The notes under the pieces were generated by a model. It was not told the origin of the DNA, ran no database searches, and was given only the letters and a program-made list of their open reading frames with translations. Shown here piece after piece: positions 10,142-20,373 of a stretch of DNA of 64,000 nucleotides. Location of the stretch: positions 124,001-188,000 of the forward strand of contig JAKMXF010000347.1 in the NCBI GenBank assembly GCA_024704765.1. Reading direction: 5' to 3'. Each line of letters starts with the position of its first letter. Positions within the stretch are counted from its first letter, which is position 1. The translations under genes were made by a program, and so were the position numbers. Source of the DNA: Oopsacas minuta. Taxonomy: Eukaryota; Porifera; Hexactinellida; Lyssacinosida; Leucopsacidae.

Positions 10142-13100
10142 TCATAACATTCCACCTTTGTTACAGTGAATAGCGTATAACGTGTCTAGGAATGTAGCAA
10201 TAGACCAAGCTTGTGTAGGACAAGATGACTCACAATTTATTCCATTCTCATTAGTGAGTTCAGGTAATCCCTTCCATTCTGAGTTAAGCAAACAATCATA
10301 AACTCTACTGAGTACTTCATAGACTGAACTAACAATATCTTCTCGGCTACAGAAAGTAAGCACTGCCTGTAGGTAAAAACCAGTCAACCACAACCATTCA
10401 GGTCCTTGATGGTAATTGAATCCGAAAGCAGTATTGTAATCATCTGAATCATTCATAAGGTAATTCCCTCTGTAAGCCCAGTCTTCTCTATCCAATGTAC
10501 GCATGCCTAGAGGCCCCAGTAATGACTCGTTAGCTTGTTCTATTGCTAGCCTAGCATTGTCTGAGTCGAATAGATCAGGAGCTACTACCATGGCGATAGG
10601 GAAATTAGGTCTTAACTGATAATCCGTCCATTTCTGACTAGCTCCCAGTGTGTCTTTGTAAATACCTGTTTTATGAATATAATCCTTATTTTCACCTTCT
10701 TTCTTCTTCGCTTCCTCTTTATCTTGCGGAATCCAGAATTTATCTTCAAAATTATTGCGAATCTTCTCAGCCCACACTTTGAAACTCATCGTGACTCTCT
10801 CTCCAGATAACCCTGCCCTCACTTCCACACCCTCGTAAGGATAGATGCCCTCTGCATACAAATAGCTTAACCAAGAAACTACTGATCTACATAGAGCAAC
10901 TAACTCTATTGCTGATCCATCTCTTGGTGTAGCAGGTTTCCCTTTATTCCCAGCTTGTTCAGAACTTCCCATCTTATCCATCCAAGTACCACAATTATAT
11001 TCACTTCCTCCACACACAAAACCTGTATTTAAATCAACATAAGCTTCAATGTGAAACCCTTCATCTGTCATATCCCTGTCTAACTCTACTCCAGCATTCC
11101 TCTCTTTGAAGTGAATGCCATCACAATGACGTGATAATATCTCCTGGATAATTTCAATCAAGGTTTCTTCCTTAGTTTCACCAAAAGCTTCAGAATCATC
11201 ATCAACAAACACACGAGTAATCTTCTCCTTTAGAATATCATTATCACCAGTGTATTTAGTCAAATACCTTATGGACTCGATGAACCACCAAGGAGCATCT
11301 CTACAATTGTATCTAGACCTTTCTCCTGCACCTAACAGATTAGGAATCATACCATGTCGTATTGTACTAGCATAGGATAAGATATGCTGTCTAGCTTCTG
11401 CCACACGTCCTGTTACTATGAGGATACCTCTTAGTGATATGAAAGTGTCTCTACCCCAGCAACGCATATTTCCGGTTGTGAAGTGAGGCAGACCAGCTGC
11501 TAAAGATCCAGTTGGAATCTCTGACGCATTCTTAGTGTTATGTATAGGGAGAGGAGCTGATTTGCAATCTGATACAAGTTGAACTGAGCATAGTGCTAGA
11601 TTCCGCACTAAAGAATTTCCCTCTTGTACGAATGGTGAAAAGAGTTTCAAACAATGAGATATAATCATGCCATACAGCGAGGATATTATCAGATCGAAGT
11701 AAGAAGGTTTCAAACTACGAGGAATCTTATCTAACTGAATACAGCTATTCAGAAGAATTTTAGATATTGCTGCTAGAGAAGACCTTCTCTTTAACCTCTT
11801 AGCTATAAACTCTAGCATCCAATTACCATCTCTGATATTGTTACAGAGGGGATGTCCTAGCTCATTTGTCCGTCTGATATTATCTAGAATACTAACAACC
11901 CCCTGTAACCCTGCATACACGGTCTTACCGTAACCGGGGATTTCATACAAATCTCCTCCCAACTCCATCTCCTCAGCTTCTGAATGGTACAGTAAGAAGT
12001 TAAAATCTAACAGACTTAGCTTGCTAAGTTCACTATCAAACGTGTTTCTAGCATTCATGCCTTCCACATACTGTGCCCTAGCAACACGATTGAGTTGTTG
12101 GAATGCAGCTAGGCCTCTCAGCCCATTTGCTGCACTAATAGCCTCCTGTCTAGGTTTGATTGACATTATTATGACAGCTCCAGGAGGGAAATCAACAAAC
12201 TCAATCTTAACCTGAGGATCACCAAGCTTAGCTATTACTTTAACTAATTTGCTACGGTTTTGATTTATATTAGATTGAATGAATGGAATATACCCACTCA
12301 ATCCATTGATATTATCTTTATCTTTTTCGTAGCTAATACTCGTATCTTGCTTTATGAATGCTTCCAGAACAATATCAGCTACCTGTCCTTCTAATGTTAG
12401 TGAGGGAATTGGGAATTGTTTGTGTTTATCTTGTTTAGTAGGTTTGTATTGAGCTTCAGGCTCTGAGAAACAAGTATGTGTTATGAGTATGTAAGAGTCT
12501 AATGTATTAGGATTATGTCTGGTTACAGACAGTACTGTATCAGTTAAGGAATCTATGTACATCTCAGTGTAACCTTCTGACACCATGCTAGAATGGAGTC
12601 TATTTAACTCACGCTTAATTTTGAATATTCCAAAACTAAACTCATCCTCTTTATAATTTGAATAGAGTCTCTTCTCCCTGACAATATGGATATGATGTGG
12701 AATTAACTCGTCATAACCTCGACAGCTACCAGTAGGACATGTTGACATAGATATAATCGCGGTTGTTGGCACTACATCAAACACAGTATGTTTCTCTATT
12801 ATATTCTCATTATCATGAGTGACGTCATAGAAAATTGCTAATGGAGTATCACCCTTAGAAGGTAATGTAATCTGTTGGAGCATAGAACCAATAAATAATT
12901 CTCCACCAAATTTGTATATATGTGAACATAAGTCATACGGACGATATGTATGTATTGCTTCACGGATAAGCAGGTTAAGTCCCATACGGTTAATGAACAG
13001 ACTATCTTTCTCTAGAGAATTGGTGAACAATTCAGCTATCACTAGCAAGTTAGGGTTAACTAACCTAGCTTCATCTAAGTAATATTCTGCTACATGGATA

Positions 13101-14782
13101 GGTGTATTGTGACAATTGTCAATACGAAACCCATCAAACATCCTAGCCATTAGGATAGTGTAGTGTCTCATGTATTCCCATAACCATGGATTGTCTGCAG
13201 GTTTGTCTCCGTAATTCAGTTTACACGAATCTCCCCATACTTCAACATCTCTACGTAGATATACGTTGGATTCAGGTCCTGCTATGTTTAAGACGGGATT
13301 CCAATCGATTACATAACCATTGTGGATTAACACTTTTTTAGCTTGCTCCTTATCTTCTATCTGCTCATCAGTTAGCCATATGTGTCCATCAAGATGAAAG
13401 AAGTACTCAGGAGTAATTGGTGTATCCTCAGATATATATGTTAGGCTAGGTCCTGATTTATCAAGAAATCTCCAGTCAAATCTATTCATACTAGCAGTAA
13501 TAGAATCATTTAAGTAATTCTCCATTGAGTGCTGAGATTCTGCATTCATTTGTAACAGAGATTTCTTGAAATTAGCTAAACAGCTCTCAATCTTCCCAGC
13601 AGATGAAGAATTGTCTAATCCCCCAAAGAATATCTGCAGAGCTAAATCTTCATCTATCCAGGCTGCATGTCTAACAAATGTCTTATTAATTGGGTATAGC
13701 TTATCTTTACTTTCTCCAATCTTACTATACTCTGTAGTCTGTAGCTTATCATATACTGATGTGTATACCTTGTCTACATCTACTTGTAAATACTCCTCCA
13801 GTTTAGTTCTCTCTGGTAGCAACTTAGTCAAGAGCTTTTCAAGACTGTTCTTGTATCCTTGCGCGTCATCCTTCGATACCACTCTCGTCACCCCATATGT
13901 ATCCTCATGTGATGCTATTCCTATCTCTTTGGACAAGTTGGCTAGCTCTCTATCAACTACATAAGCAGGGATTAGATGTAGAGAATTGCATAAGTTGTAA
14001 CCAGCATCTGGATGATCTCGTAGCCAGACACAATCGTATGAGCAATGATTCCAAACTAAATCTGTAACTCGCATCAGTCCCCATTCAGAAGACACATTCC
14101 TAAGCGCCTCTTCCAGCACCATGTGTCCCTTATCAATTTCATACGAGAAATCACTACAAATAGTATTATCTATTTTAATGTTAGCGCTACCAGACAATTT
14201 GGCCTGAACCTCAGGAGATATAATGTTTGGATGTAATTTCAAATGATCCTTGATTGAATAAGCTGAATCAGAGTTTCCTCTCTCCTGTACTGGTGTCAGG
14301 TGTATAGCATTGTAATTACAGTACTTAGACAAGCATAGTCGTGGTTTCCAGTCTTCTAACGTGCCGAGACACCTGACTATATACGTCTGTAGTGTAATTG
14401 AATTGATGGGAATATTCGTTTTAGGTTCTACAATAAAGTAACCTTTCTTCTCGATAGAAATTCCCTCTACACTTATCCATGTGTATAGAAAACAAAACGT
14501 TCCTGGCTTGTCAACATTTATTGATATACTCCTATCTGGATCAAATTCTTTGAAAGTTTTCTGAGTACTCATCCATGGTACATCATAGTACTTCTCTCTT
14601 GAGAATGTTGTAGAATCGGAATTTACAGGATAGTTAGTAGAAAAGTGTATCTGTCTAGCTATTAACAGAGGATGGAGTTTGAATATTAATTCACAGCCAT
14701 ATTTACAATTGTAAAAGTTAGATTCTAGGCTCTCTGAGGCTGGAGGTAATCGGATCTCTTTCTGGTATCTGATTTGTGACAT
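10142..14782 (-). CDS. AGL: Glycogen debranching enzyme (amylo-1,6-glucosidase / 4-alpha-glucanotransferase)
   Basis: A 1,546-residue bifunctional enzyme (human AGL is 1,532) that removes glycogen branches in the cytosol. The N-terminal GH13-like transferase half carries the three acidic catalytic motifs: FDGFRIDNCHNTP (about residue 552), LLVIAELFTN (about 582) and FYDVTHDNE (about 656). An earlier LVWNHCSYDCVWLRDHPDAGYN segment is also typical. The C-terminal GH133 glucosidase half has RCWGRDTFISLRG, NCGTWMDKMG with its acidic residue (about 1,269) and GPEWLWLTGF (about 1,459). The whole gene is one open frame with no intron, unlike vertebrate AGL. The ATG at 14,782 fits. The NHL-repeat gene upstream ends 237 bp away; no shared function is evident. 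Confidence 0.97.
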   Translation of the reverse strand: MSQIRYQKEIRLPPASESLESNFYNCKYGCELIFKLHPLLIARQIHFSTNYPVNSDSTTFSREKYYDVPWMSTQKTFKEFDPDRSISINVDKPGTFCFLYTWISVEGISIEKKGYFIVEPKTNIPINSITLQTYIVRCLGTLEDWKPRLCLSKYCNYNAIHLTPVQERGNSDSAYSIKDHLKLHPNIISPEVQAKLSGSANIKIDNTICSDFSYEIDKGHMVLEEALRNVSSEWGLMRVTDLVWNHCSYDCVWLRDHPDAGYNLCNSLHLIPAYVVDRELANLSKEIGIASHEDTYGVTRVVSKDDAQGYKNSLEKLLTKLLPERTKLEEYLQVDVDKVYTSVYDKLQTTEYSKIGESKDKLYPINKTFVRHAAWIDEDLALQIFFGGLDNSSSAGKIESCLANFKKSLLQMNAESQHSMENYLNDSITASMNRFDWRFLDKSGPSLTYISEDTPITPEYFFHLDGHIWLTDEQIEDKEQAKKVLIHNGYVIDWNPVLNIAGPESNVYLRRDVEVWGDSCKLNYGDKPADNPWLWEYMRHYTILMARMFDGFRIDNCHNTPIHVAEYYLDEARLVNPNLLVIAELFTNSLEKDSLFINRMGLNLLIREAIHTYRPYDLCSHIYKFGGELFIGSMLQQITLPSKGDTPLAIFYDVTHDNENIIEKHTVFDVVPTTAIISMSTCPTGSCRGYDELIPHHIHIVREKRLYSNYKEDEFSFGIFKIKRELNRLHSSMVSEGYTEMYIDSLTDTVLSVTRHNPNTLDSYILITHTCFSEPEAQYKPTKQDKHKQFPIPSLTLEGQVADIVLEAFIKQDTSISYEKDKDNINGLSGYIPFIQSNINQNRSKLVKVIAKLGDPQVKIEFVDFPPGAVIIMSIKPRQEAISAANGLRGLAAFQQLNRVARAQYVEGMNARNTFDSELSKLSLLDFNFLLYHSEAEEMELGGDLYEIPGYGKTVYAGLQGVVSILDNIRRTNELGHPLCNNIRDGNWMLEFIAKRLKRRSSLAAISKILLNSCIQLDKIPRSLKPSYFDLIISSLYGMIISHCLKLFSPFVQEGNSLVRNLALCSVQLVSDCKSAPLPIHNTKNASEIPTGSLAAGLPHFTTGNMRCWGRDTFISLRGILIVTGRVAEARQHILSYASTIRHGMIPNLLGAGERSRYNCRDAPWWFIESIRYLTKYTGDNDILKEKITRVFVDDDSEAFGETKEETLIEIIQEILSRHCDGIHFKERNAGVELDRDMTDEGFHIEAYVDLNTGFVCGGSEYNCGTWMDKMGSSEQAGNKGKPATPRDGSAIELVALCRSVVSWLSYLYAEGIYPYEGVEVRAGLSGERVTMSFKVWAEKIRNNFEDKFWIPQDKEEAKKKEGENKDYIHKTGIYKDTLGASQKWTDYQLRPNFPIAMVVAPDLFDSDNARLAIEQANESLLGPLGMRTLDREDWAYRGNYLMNDSDDYNTAFGFNYHQGPEWLWLTGFYLQAVLTFCSREDIVSSVYEVLSRVYDCLLNSEWKGLPELTNENGINCESSCPTQAWSIATFLDTLYAIHCNKGGML

Positions 14783-15019
14783 GGTGGCAAAGCTCTATTG
14801 ATTGTCTAGACTTATATTTGAACCAGGTAAAATATGATAAATAAAATACCTATGTATAATTCTTGTAAAAATTACCATTAATAATAGGAAGTAGAGAGAA
14901 ATATTAAAATGTTATTAATAATCAAGGGCGTAGATCATAAGCGCAACTATCCTCCCAGTATGGGTAAGTTAATAATTCATAAATCGCATGGACATTTCTT
15001 CTGAGTTTTGAACCTGTTA

Positions 15020-16297
15020 TCAGAAAAATTGAACACAATGATCAGGATTTGTAGAAGCAACTACTATTCTTCCTTCTGAATCTAGTGCAATTCCACGCGG
15101 TGCAATAAACTTACCAGAGGATACGCCTTCCTCCCCGAATTTGTGAATTTCTCTCCCATCTTTGGTAAATATGAGCACCTGACAAGTTTTGAAATCCGTA
15201 AGTAAAATGTTTGAGAGGATGTCTAGACAGAAATGGACTGGCTTACCAACTTGACTTCCTTCAATTCCAAATGATATAATCTCTCTTATCAGCTGATTAT
15301 CGTAGTTATATACACGGAAACAAGGATTATGCCTATCAAGAATAAATATCTCTTTCTTGGATACTTTTACATCTACAGGTTTGATTAATCCAGGAATAAA
15401 CGAATTGAAAGATAGGTCAGAGTTCAATACTTGAACTCTGTCATTCTCTCTCTCACAAATATACAAAGTGTAATTGTCCTCTGAGTAACAAATTCCTAAA
15501 GGACTCCTGAATTGCAATTCATGATTCCCTTCCATTCCAAATGATTCAATAAATTTACCATCAGTATCCGTATACATAGTAATAACGTGACCAGTAAATT
15601 GTGTGACATACACTCGATTGTTATGAAAACATATACCAGCTGGGTAATTCATTTGATCTGACAAAGTATATAGGAATTTACAAGAGCTATTAAACACCTG
15701 AATACGGTTGTTAAGAGCATCGCTTATGTATATATTGCGTGTAAGGGGATATATTGCAACTGCAGTGGGGCTTTTGAACTTTCTAGGCTGAGTAGATGTA
15801 TTTGGTTTGTATTTACATGCTACATGTACAGGTTTGCTTTTTTCGTGATAACCTAAGTTAGGTTTGGACAGTACGATTAATTTCTCATCATCTTCTTGAT
15901 ATCGTGAGGGTATCGTGATGGTGCCAAGGACTTTTATCAAATATTCCAATTCTCTTTCATCACCCCAGCTGATTTTAATATATTCTTCTCTTTCTTCCAG
16001 TTCTGTCAGTTTAGCATCAAGAGGAGCTAGCATTGCAAATAGAATGTCCTTATTTTCATTTCCTTTAATAGAGGCATTTAACTGATCTTTTGTAGTTAAA
16101 AGCTCTTTCCTCTGTTTGATCTCTCTAAGATATTGCGGTTTGCAAGTATCTTCAATCTCTCGCAGCTGACGTAACAAAACTTCTTCCCTCTCCTGGAGAA
16201 GTATATGAGCTCGAGAGAACTTATCTCTCACTTCAATGCGAATAGATTCTACCTGGGAGAAAAGTCCGTATGATTCTTGTTCTCTTACCTCGGCCAT
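15020..16297 (-). CDS. Coiled-coil NHL-repeat protein (TRIM-like, no RING or B-box)
   Basis: The N-terminal 130 residues are charged and helical (FSRAHILLQEREEVLLRQLR), a coiled coil like those of TRIM proteins. From about residue 160 to the end are NHL repeats forming a beta-propeller, for example FKSPTAVAIYPLTRNIYISD, LNNRIQVFNSS and ENDRVQVLN. The final repeat reads GEEGVSSGKFIAPRGIALDS. TRIM2/3/32/71-type proteins put RING and B-box fingers before this arrangement; none is visible here, so ligase activity is not supported. The frame extends 12 codons upstream to 16,333, but the Met at 16,297 (MAEVREQESYG) begins the natural coiled-coil start. Intronless. The propeller probably binds RNA or protein; the partner is unknown. 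Confidence 0.85.
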   Translation of the reverse strand: MAEVREQESYGLFSQVESIRIEVRDKFSRAHILLQEREEVLLRQLREIEDTCKPQYLREIKQRKELLTTKDQLNASIKGNENKDILFAMLAPLDAKLTELEEREEYIKISWGDERELEYLIKVLGTITIPSRYQEDDEKLIVLSKPNLGYHEKSKPVHVACKYKPNTSTQPRKFKSPTAVAIYPLTRNIYISDALNNRIQVFNSSCKFLYTLSDQMNYPAGICFHNNRVYVTQFTGHVITMYTDTDGKFIESFGMEGNHELQFRSPLGICYSEDNYTLYICERENDRVQVLNSDLSFNSFIPGLIKPVDVKVSKKEIFILDRHNPCFRVYNYDNQLIREIISFGIEGSQVGKPVHFCLDILSNILLTDFKTCQVLIFTKDGREIHKFGEEGVSSGKFIAPRGIALDSEGRIVVASTNPDHCVQFF

Positions 16298-17281
16298 TGT
16301 ACAAATAGTTTTAATTAAACTAGATACACACAATACTTATTTCATTTAATAATGTAAGTTAAGAACACTATATCTACAGAATATATGTATCATATAGCTG
16401 TCATGCTTATGGGTTAATTGTTCTTATATCATTTAATATGGCATAAATAAACAATTTAATTGATCTGTAGAGTACTAGTATTGTTGTATGACAGAATAAC
16501 TGCCTTGTATTAGTATAACCATGGATATTTATCCATGACAGTTCAACTACTGTTTTATTATGACTTCCCAACAATTTCAGTTCTAATATCAAGATTAGGC
16601 TTAGATTCCTTATTTTAAAATTCGTAACCATACATACTACTGCACTTCTCATACAATTTCCAGTCCAGGTAATAATATTTTAATGGATGAGTTTGAGAGT
16701 TAAGGGAGAGATACTGTAGTACAGTGGAGTGTCCCAAAACGAACACTCTGAAAAGCAGACAACCCCTCCACAACGGACAAAGTCTTGTCCCGAACGTGTC
16801 CGTAATTCGGAGATTAAATAAGGAATCTAAGCCTAATCTTGATATTGGAACTGAAATTGTTGGGAAGTCATAATAAAACAGTAGTTGAACTGTCATGTAT
16901 AAATATCCATGGTTATACTAATACAAGGTAGTTATTCTGTCATACAACAGTACTAACCCAAAGTAGTAATACCTGTGTATAACTGATATGATATATATAT
17001 GCCAGCTGATGGATCCTGAGTATGTTTGAACCTAATCTCCCGCGTGTTTTGTCATCTCCTCGGGACCATCATTCCACTAAGTTTGATAGTAATTTACGCC
17101 AGAAATATAAAGTTAACGATTAATATGTAATAAATAATAAAAACGACTTTACAATGTTAATGGCATAGTTTAAAGTACAAAATGAAGAGTTAGTGAGTAT
17201 CAGGGAAAGAACAAGTATATACAAAAGGGAAATAATTGAGGTAGAGATGAGAAATAGAGAGAGAAAGGGTTAAAATTGAAG
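16298..17281. other. Spacer dominated by a long inverted repeat
   Basis: Between the 5' end of the NHL gene and the 3' end of the O-GlcNAcase gene. A 480-bp inverted repeat fills half of it (16,476-16,955). The remainder is AT-rich with no gene seen. Confidence 0.6.
16476..16955. repeat. 480-bp foldback with two 140-bp arms, 97% identical
   Basis: The left arm 16,476-16,615 and right arm 16,816-16,955 are reverse complements with only four mismatches that I can count in 140 positions. A 200-bp spacer separates them. The spacer holds a tACAGTGGAGTGTCCC stretch followed by repeated ACGAAC/ACGGAC words that resemble pogo/Tigger transposon ends. It could be a foldback element or a recent inverted duplication around a pogo-type insertion. 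Short open frames within it are mirror artefacts of the repeat. Confidence 0.9.
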
Positions 17282-19690
17282 TCAAAGCCATCTTCCAAGA
17301 GTTGCATATCCAATTCGAGATTTATTGAGTTGATCACTTTTGTCTAACTTCTTAAAACCAATATTTAAGTAAAATTCAAATAACTCAAATTTCTCTTCAT
17401 TAACATCTACGTGAATACCTTTTGACCCTTTTGCCTTTAAAACTGAAATGATACAACGTACCATTCTGGTTAGAATGCTCTTACCACGATCACGAGTTGT
17501 TAATTCAACATGGAAGTGAGATGGAAAATCCTTCAGAATAGATGACGTCATATCTATTTTAGTTTGATGGAGAGAACCAAGTAATTGTGATTCAGAATTG
17601 AGTTCAGTATCATCGTTAGGACAGGGATATTTCTTACGTATCCTAGGCAACCAAGTTTCCATTAGGAATGTATAGAATTCAGTTGAATCACTGGTTGCCA
17701 TGATATACCCACAAACTCCCCAATTATCCTCTGCTACGAAGCAGAGATTGGGAGAAAACTCGAGATATGAATTTACCCGGATATCAGTAATAATGTCTGG
17801 GAAGGTTTGGAAAGATTCTGTTTCATTTTGTTCTGACTTAAGACAAACGGAGAAGAGACTTGATTTATCTCCTTCCTGATAAGGCCGTATAGTTATAATC
17901 TCCATACAGCTGTGAGGTATATTCTTGTAAGAATATAGCTCTGTCGAGTGTTCCACGTGGGGTAGGAGTCTTTGTATGTCTCCGGTAAGACCGCCTCCGG
18001 ATAGACAAGAAGGGTCCTTAGGAAGATAGCTAGAAGATTTAAGATCGTCTTTAGCTTGTGCTAACCACTTTAAAAATGAGTCAAACAATAATACAGCCTC
18101 CTTACAGTCCCACAAGTAAGGATGTATCTGTCTAAACAGCTCTCTATTAGGTATCTGTACTAGTCTAATAGCTAGCTGAACAACACGCTCACTAATTCTA
18201 TGAAAGTTTTCAACTCTCTCTAACCATATCTTATCCATTCCTAGCTCTTTATCTTCTGTATCTGTGTGATGAGATTGATGCATCTTATAACCGTACTCTT
18301 TCAGCCATACAGCTTCTTGTAGTAAGTCTTCAGCTGCAGGACCGTGCTCACCCGGTAGATAGAATAAGTCACAGAGTAGAGATAGATCCTCTACACTCAA
18401 TTTACCTTCGTATTTACGATACTTCTCAGAAACTGGTTTCAGAACTCTCTCACACTCCATCTCTACTTCTCCACTAGAAGTCGCTAACTCTGTGTCCATT
18501 GTATTCAGACCTGCCGTTAGCGGAGATTCGTAGAAGTAAGGTATCCAATCACTCAGTGCTGTCACCATTACCTTACGTGGTTCATAGATTATACTAGATT
18601 TCGATTCGTCTACTGAAATAACCTCCATATCTTGTGGAGTATCAGCTTTCATGATATCAGCTGTTTTGGCAGTCACTGGTATTATTGTATCTTTCAAATC
18701 CAGGTCGCCAGGTGGCGTACCAATCTCCGTATCTTTCAAACCAAGGCTTGACAGGTCGACAGGTGACGTATCAATCTCCATTGAATCAGCCTGTAGAGAA
18801 GCTTCATACACTTTCTGGTAATAACTACAATAAGCACCAAGTGTGTATAATGGTACATAGTTCATCTCAAACTCGTTGTTAGGGTTTGACAGTATCCCAG
18901 AGAGATGAGCTAGTAATCTGGTTGATCTACCCGTATACGGACCAAGATACAGTCTCCTCTGGTCATAGTCATTAGCATGTAGGTTGTCCCATATAACAGG
19001 CCGGCGTCTAATAACTTTAATTAATTTCTTTATAGATTTGGTGGAGATTCGATTAGAAATTACTCTATTGCCAGTCCACATAACTCGTATATTTGAGTGT
19101 AGTTTCTCTCCAATTACATTAAGATAGACACTCCCATTCAATTCTGGGCCGATATGAGAACCACAGTACTCCGTAGGACAAAATAGAAATACTTTAGGTT
19201 CTCCTGTCTGTTGGTAAATCTCATTAGTTAGATCTGCCTGAGCTTCTGCAGGAGATGAGAATTTGAGGGAATCATCTTTACTCAGATTGGACTCAATATC
19301 ATCGAATAGAATAGCAAAACTTTTTATGCCTACACTCTGTAGCTGTTGGAATTTGTCTAACAGAGATTTCCTATCAGTTAGTTTAGAGAACGATATATTG
19401 AGACCTGGCGAGATTGCGTATATGAAATCTACATTATTATTATTAGCAGCAATTCGTAGATCTTTGAAATTATCCAATTCTAACTGAGTGTAGGGTTCTC
19501 TCCAATCTGCTCTGTGTTTTGTATCATCTTTTGGAGCATACATGTAGTACTGTAAATGCCAATGGTACATTCTTTGGAACAGACAAATCCGCTCCTCCTT
19601 GGTCCATGGTATACCATAGAATCCCTCAACTACACCCCCTAGAAACTGGTGAGATATCTGATCGGCCATTCTACATAAGACTGTTCTCAA
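17282..19690 (-). CDS. OGA: Protein O-GlcNAcase (GH84 hexosaminidase with C-terminal acetyltransferase-like domain)
   Basis: An 802-residue enzyme (human OGA is 916) that removes O-linked GlcNAc from nuclear and cytosolic proteins. The GH84 catalytic domain opens with FLGGVVEGFYGIPW and YMYAPKDDTKHR. The catalytic Asp pair lies in SFAILFDDIESN (residues 130-131). FLFCPTEYCG and VIWDNLHANDYDQRRLYLGP are diagnostic. A stalk region (about 430-560) and a C-terminal GNAT-like domain (VELTTRDRGKSILTRMV, FEFYLNIGFKKL) end with IGYATLGRWL, as in animal OGA. The domain between GH84 and stalk carries a short near-repeat (PVDLSSLGLKDTEIGTPPGD then LDLKDT). The frame starts at 19,690, but the Met at 19,669 (MADQISHQFLGG) is an equally good start. 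Intronless. Confidence 0.96.
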   Translation of the reverse strand: MRTVLCRMADQISHQFLGGVVEGFYGIPWTKEERICLFQRMYHWHLQYYMYAPKDDTKHRADWREPYTQLELDNFKDLRIAANNNNVDFIYAISPGLNISFSKLTDRKSLLDKFQQLQSVGIKSFAILFDDIESNLSKDDSLKFSSPAEAQADLTNEIYQQTGEPKVFLFCPTEYCGSHIGPELNGSVYLNVIGEKLHSNIRVMWTGNRVISNRISTKSIKKLIKVIRRRPVIWDNLHANDYDQRRLYLGPYTGRSTRLLAHLSGILSNPNNEFEMNYVPLYTLGAYCSYYQKVYEASLQADSMEIDTSPVDLSSLGLKDTEIGTPPGDLDLKDTIIPVTAKTADIMKADTPQDMEVISVDESKSSIIYEPRKVMVTALSDWIPYFYESPLTAGLNTMDTELATSSGEVEMECERVLKPVSEKYRKYEGKLSVEDLSLLCDLFYLPGEHGPAAEDLLQEAVWLKEYGYKMHQSHHTDTEDKELGMDKIWLERVENFHRISERVVQLAIRLVQIPNRELFRQIHPYLWDCKEAVLLFDSFLKWLAQAKDDLKSSSYLPKDPSCLSGGGLTGDIQRLLPHVEHSTELYSYKNIPHSCMEIITIRPYQEGDKSSLFSVCLKSEQNETESFQTFPDIITDIRVNSYLEFSPNLCFVAEDNWGVCGYIMATSDSTEFYTFLMETWLPRIRKKYPCPNDDTELNSESQLLGSLHQTKIDMTSSILKDFPSHFHVELTTRDRGKSILTRMVRCIISVLKAKGSKGIHVDVNEEKFELFEFYLNIGFKKLDKSDQLNKSRIGYATLGRWL

Positions 19691-20373
19691 ACTGTATTAG
19701 GATTCAATATTTTATGTGAATAAGTAATCCATTCTATGAACAAAATGTGTATTAATATTATACAAGAAAACAGCTGTAACTGACTTTGTAGAACAGAAGC
19801 CTATTTTACATTATACGTAGATATCAGATTTACCTGAAAGCCATATAATTTCAAACTTATGGCAGGTTGCAACTGGTGCAAATTCTCTCACCAGGCCCGT
19901 AGGTAGCACTGTACTTATCAATCTAAAGTTGGTCCAGTTGATACCTGACCAACCGGACCGTATGCCATGCATTGCACAATCTCTGCTCAGCTCAGTATAA
20001 CTGCAAAAACAGTTTGCAAAATCTAACGTATTTACTGTACAAGTAACTACTACTACTTCAGTATATAATTAATATATGGTAACATATGGTTTACGTCAGT
20101 TTCAAAGAATATTGAAACAGATATCAGTCTGAATAATAACAGTTGATCATGTCTAGCTACCATACACAATCTATGAATAATATACAATCAAATATAACAA
20201 TACTGAATACAGATTACAGATTGCTAAAATAGTATAGTACATTCAAAGATAAAAAGAAATTAAGAAATCTGAGCAAAATAAAACAGGGCATCCGTCAATC
20301 AAGAAAATTCGTATCTAATACAAAAACGCAATCAAGCAAAAGCTACTAAAACAAACTTATAAACTAAAAAAAC
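19691..20373. other. Spacer between O-GlcNAcase and VPS10 receptor genes
   Basis: A 683-bp AT-rich interval holding the O-GlcNAcase 5' region and the receptor 3' UTR. Near 19,925-19,965 a GGTCCAGTTG/CAACCGGACC pair resembles the GACCG-rich sequence at 34,300. Nothing else is seen. Confidence 0.5.

Noticed and set aside
16407-16896. Two overlapping minus-strand frames of 81 and 93 codons
   Set aside because: They lie inside the 480-bp inverted repeat and encode parts of its two arms; no gene-like features.
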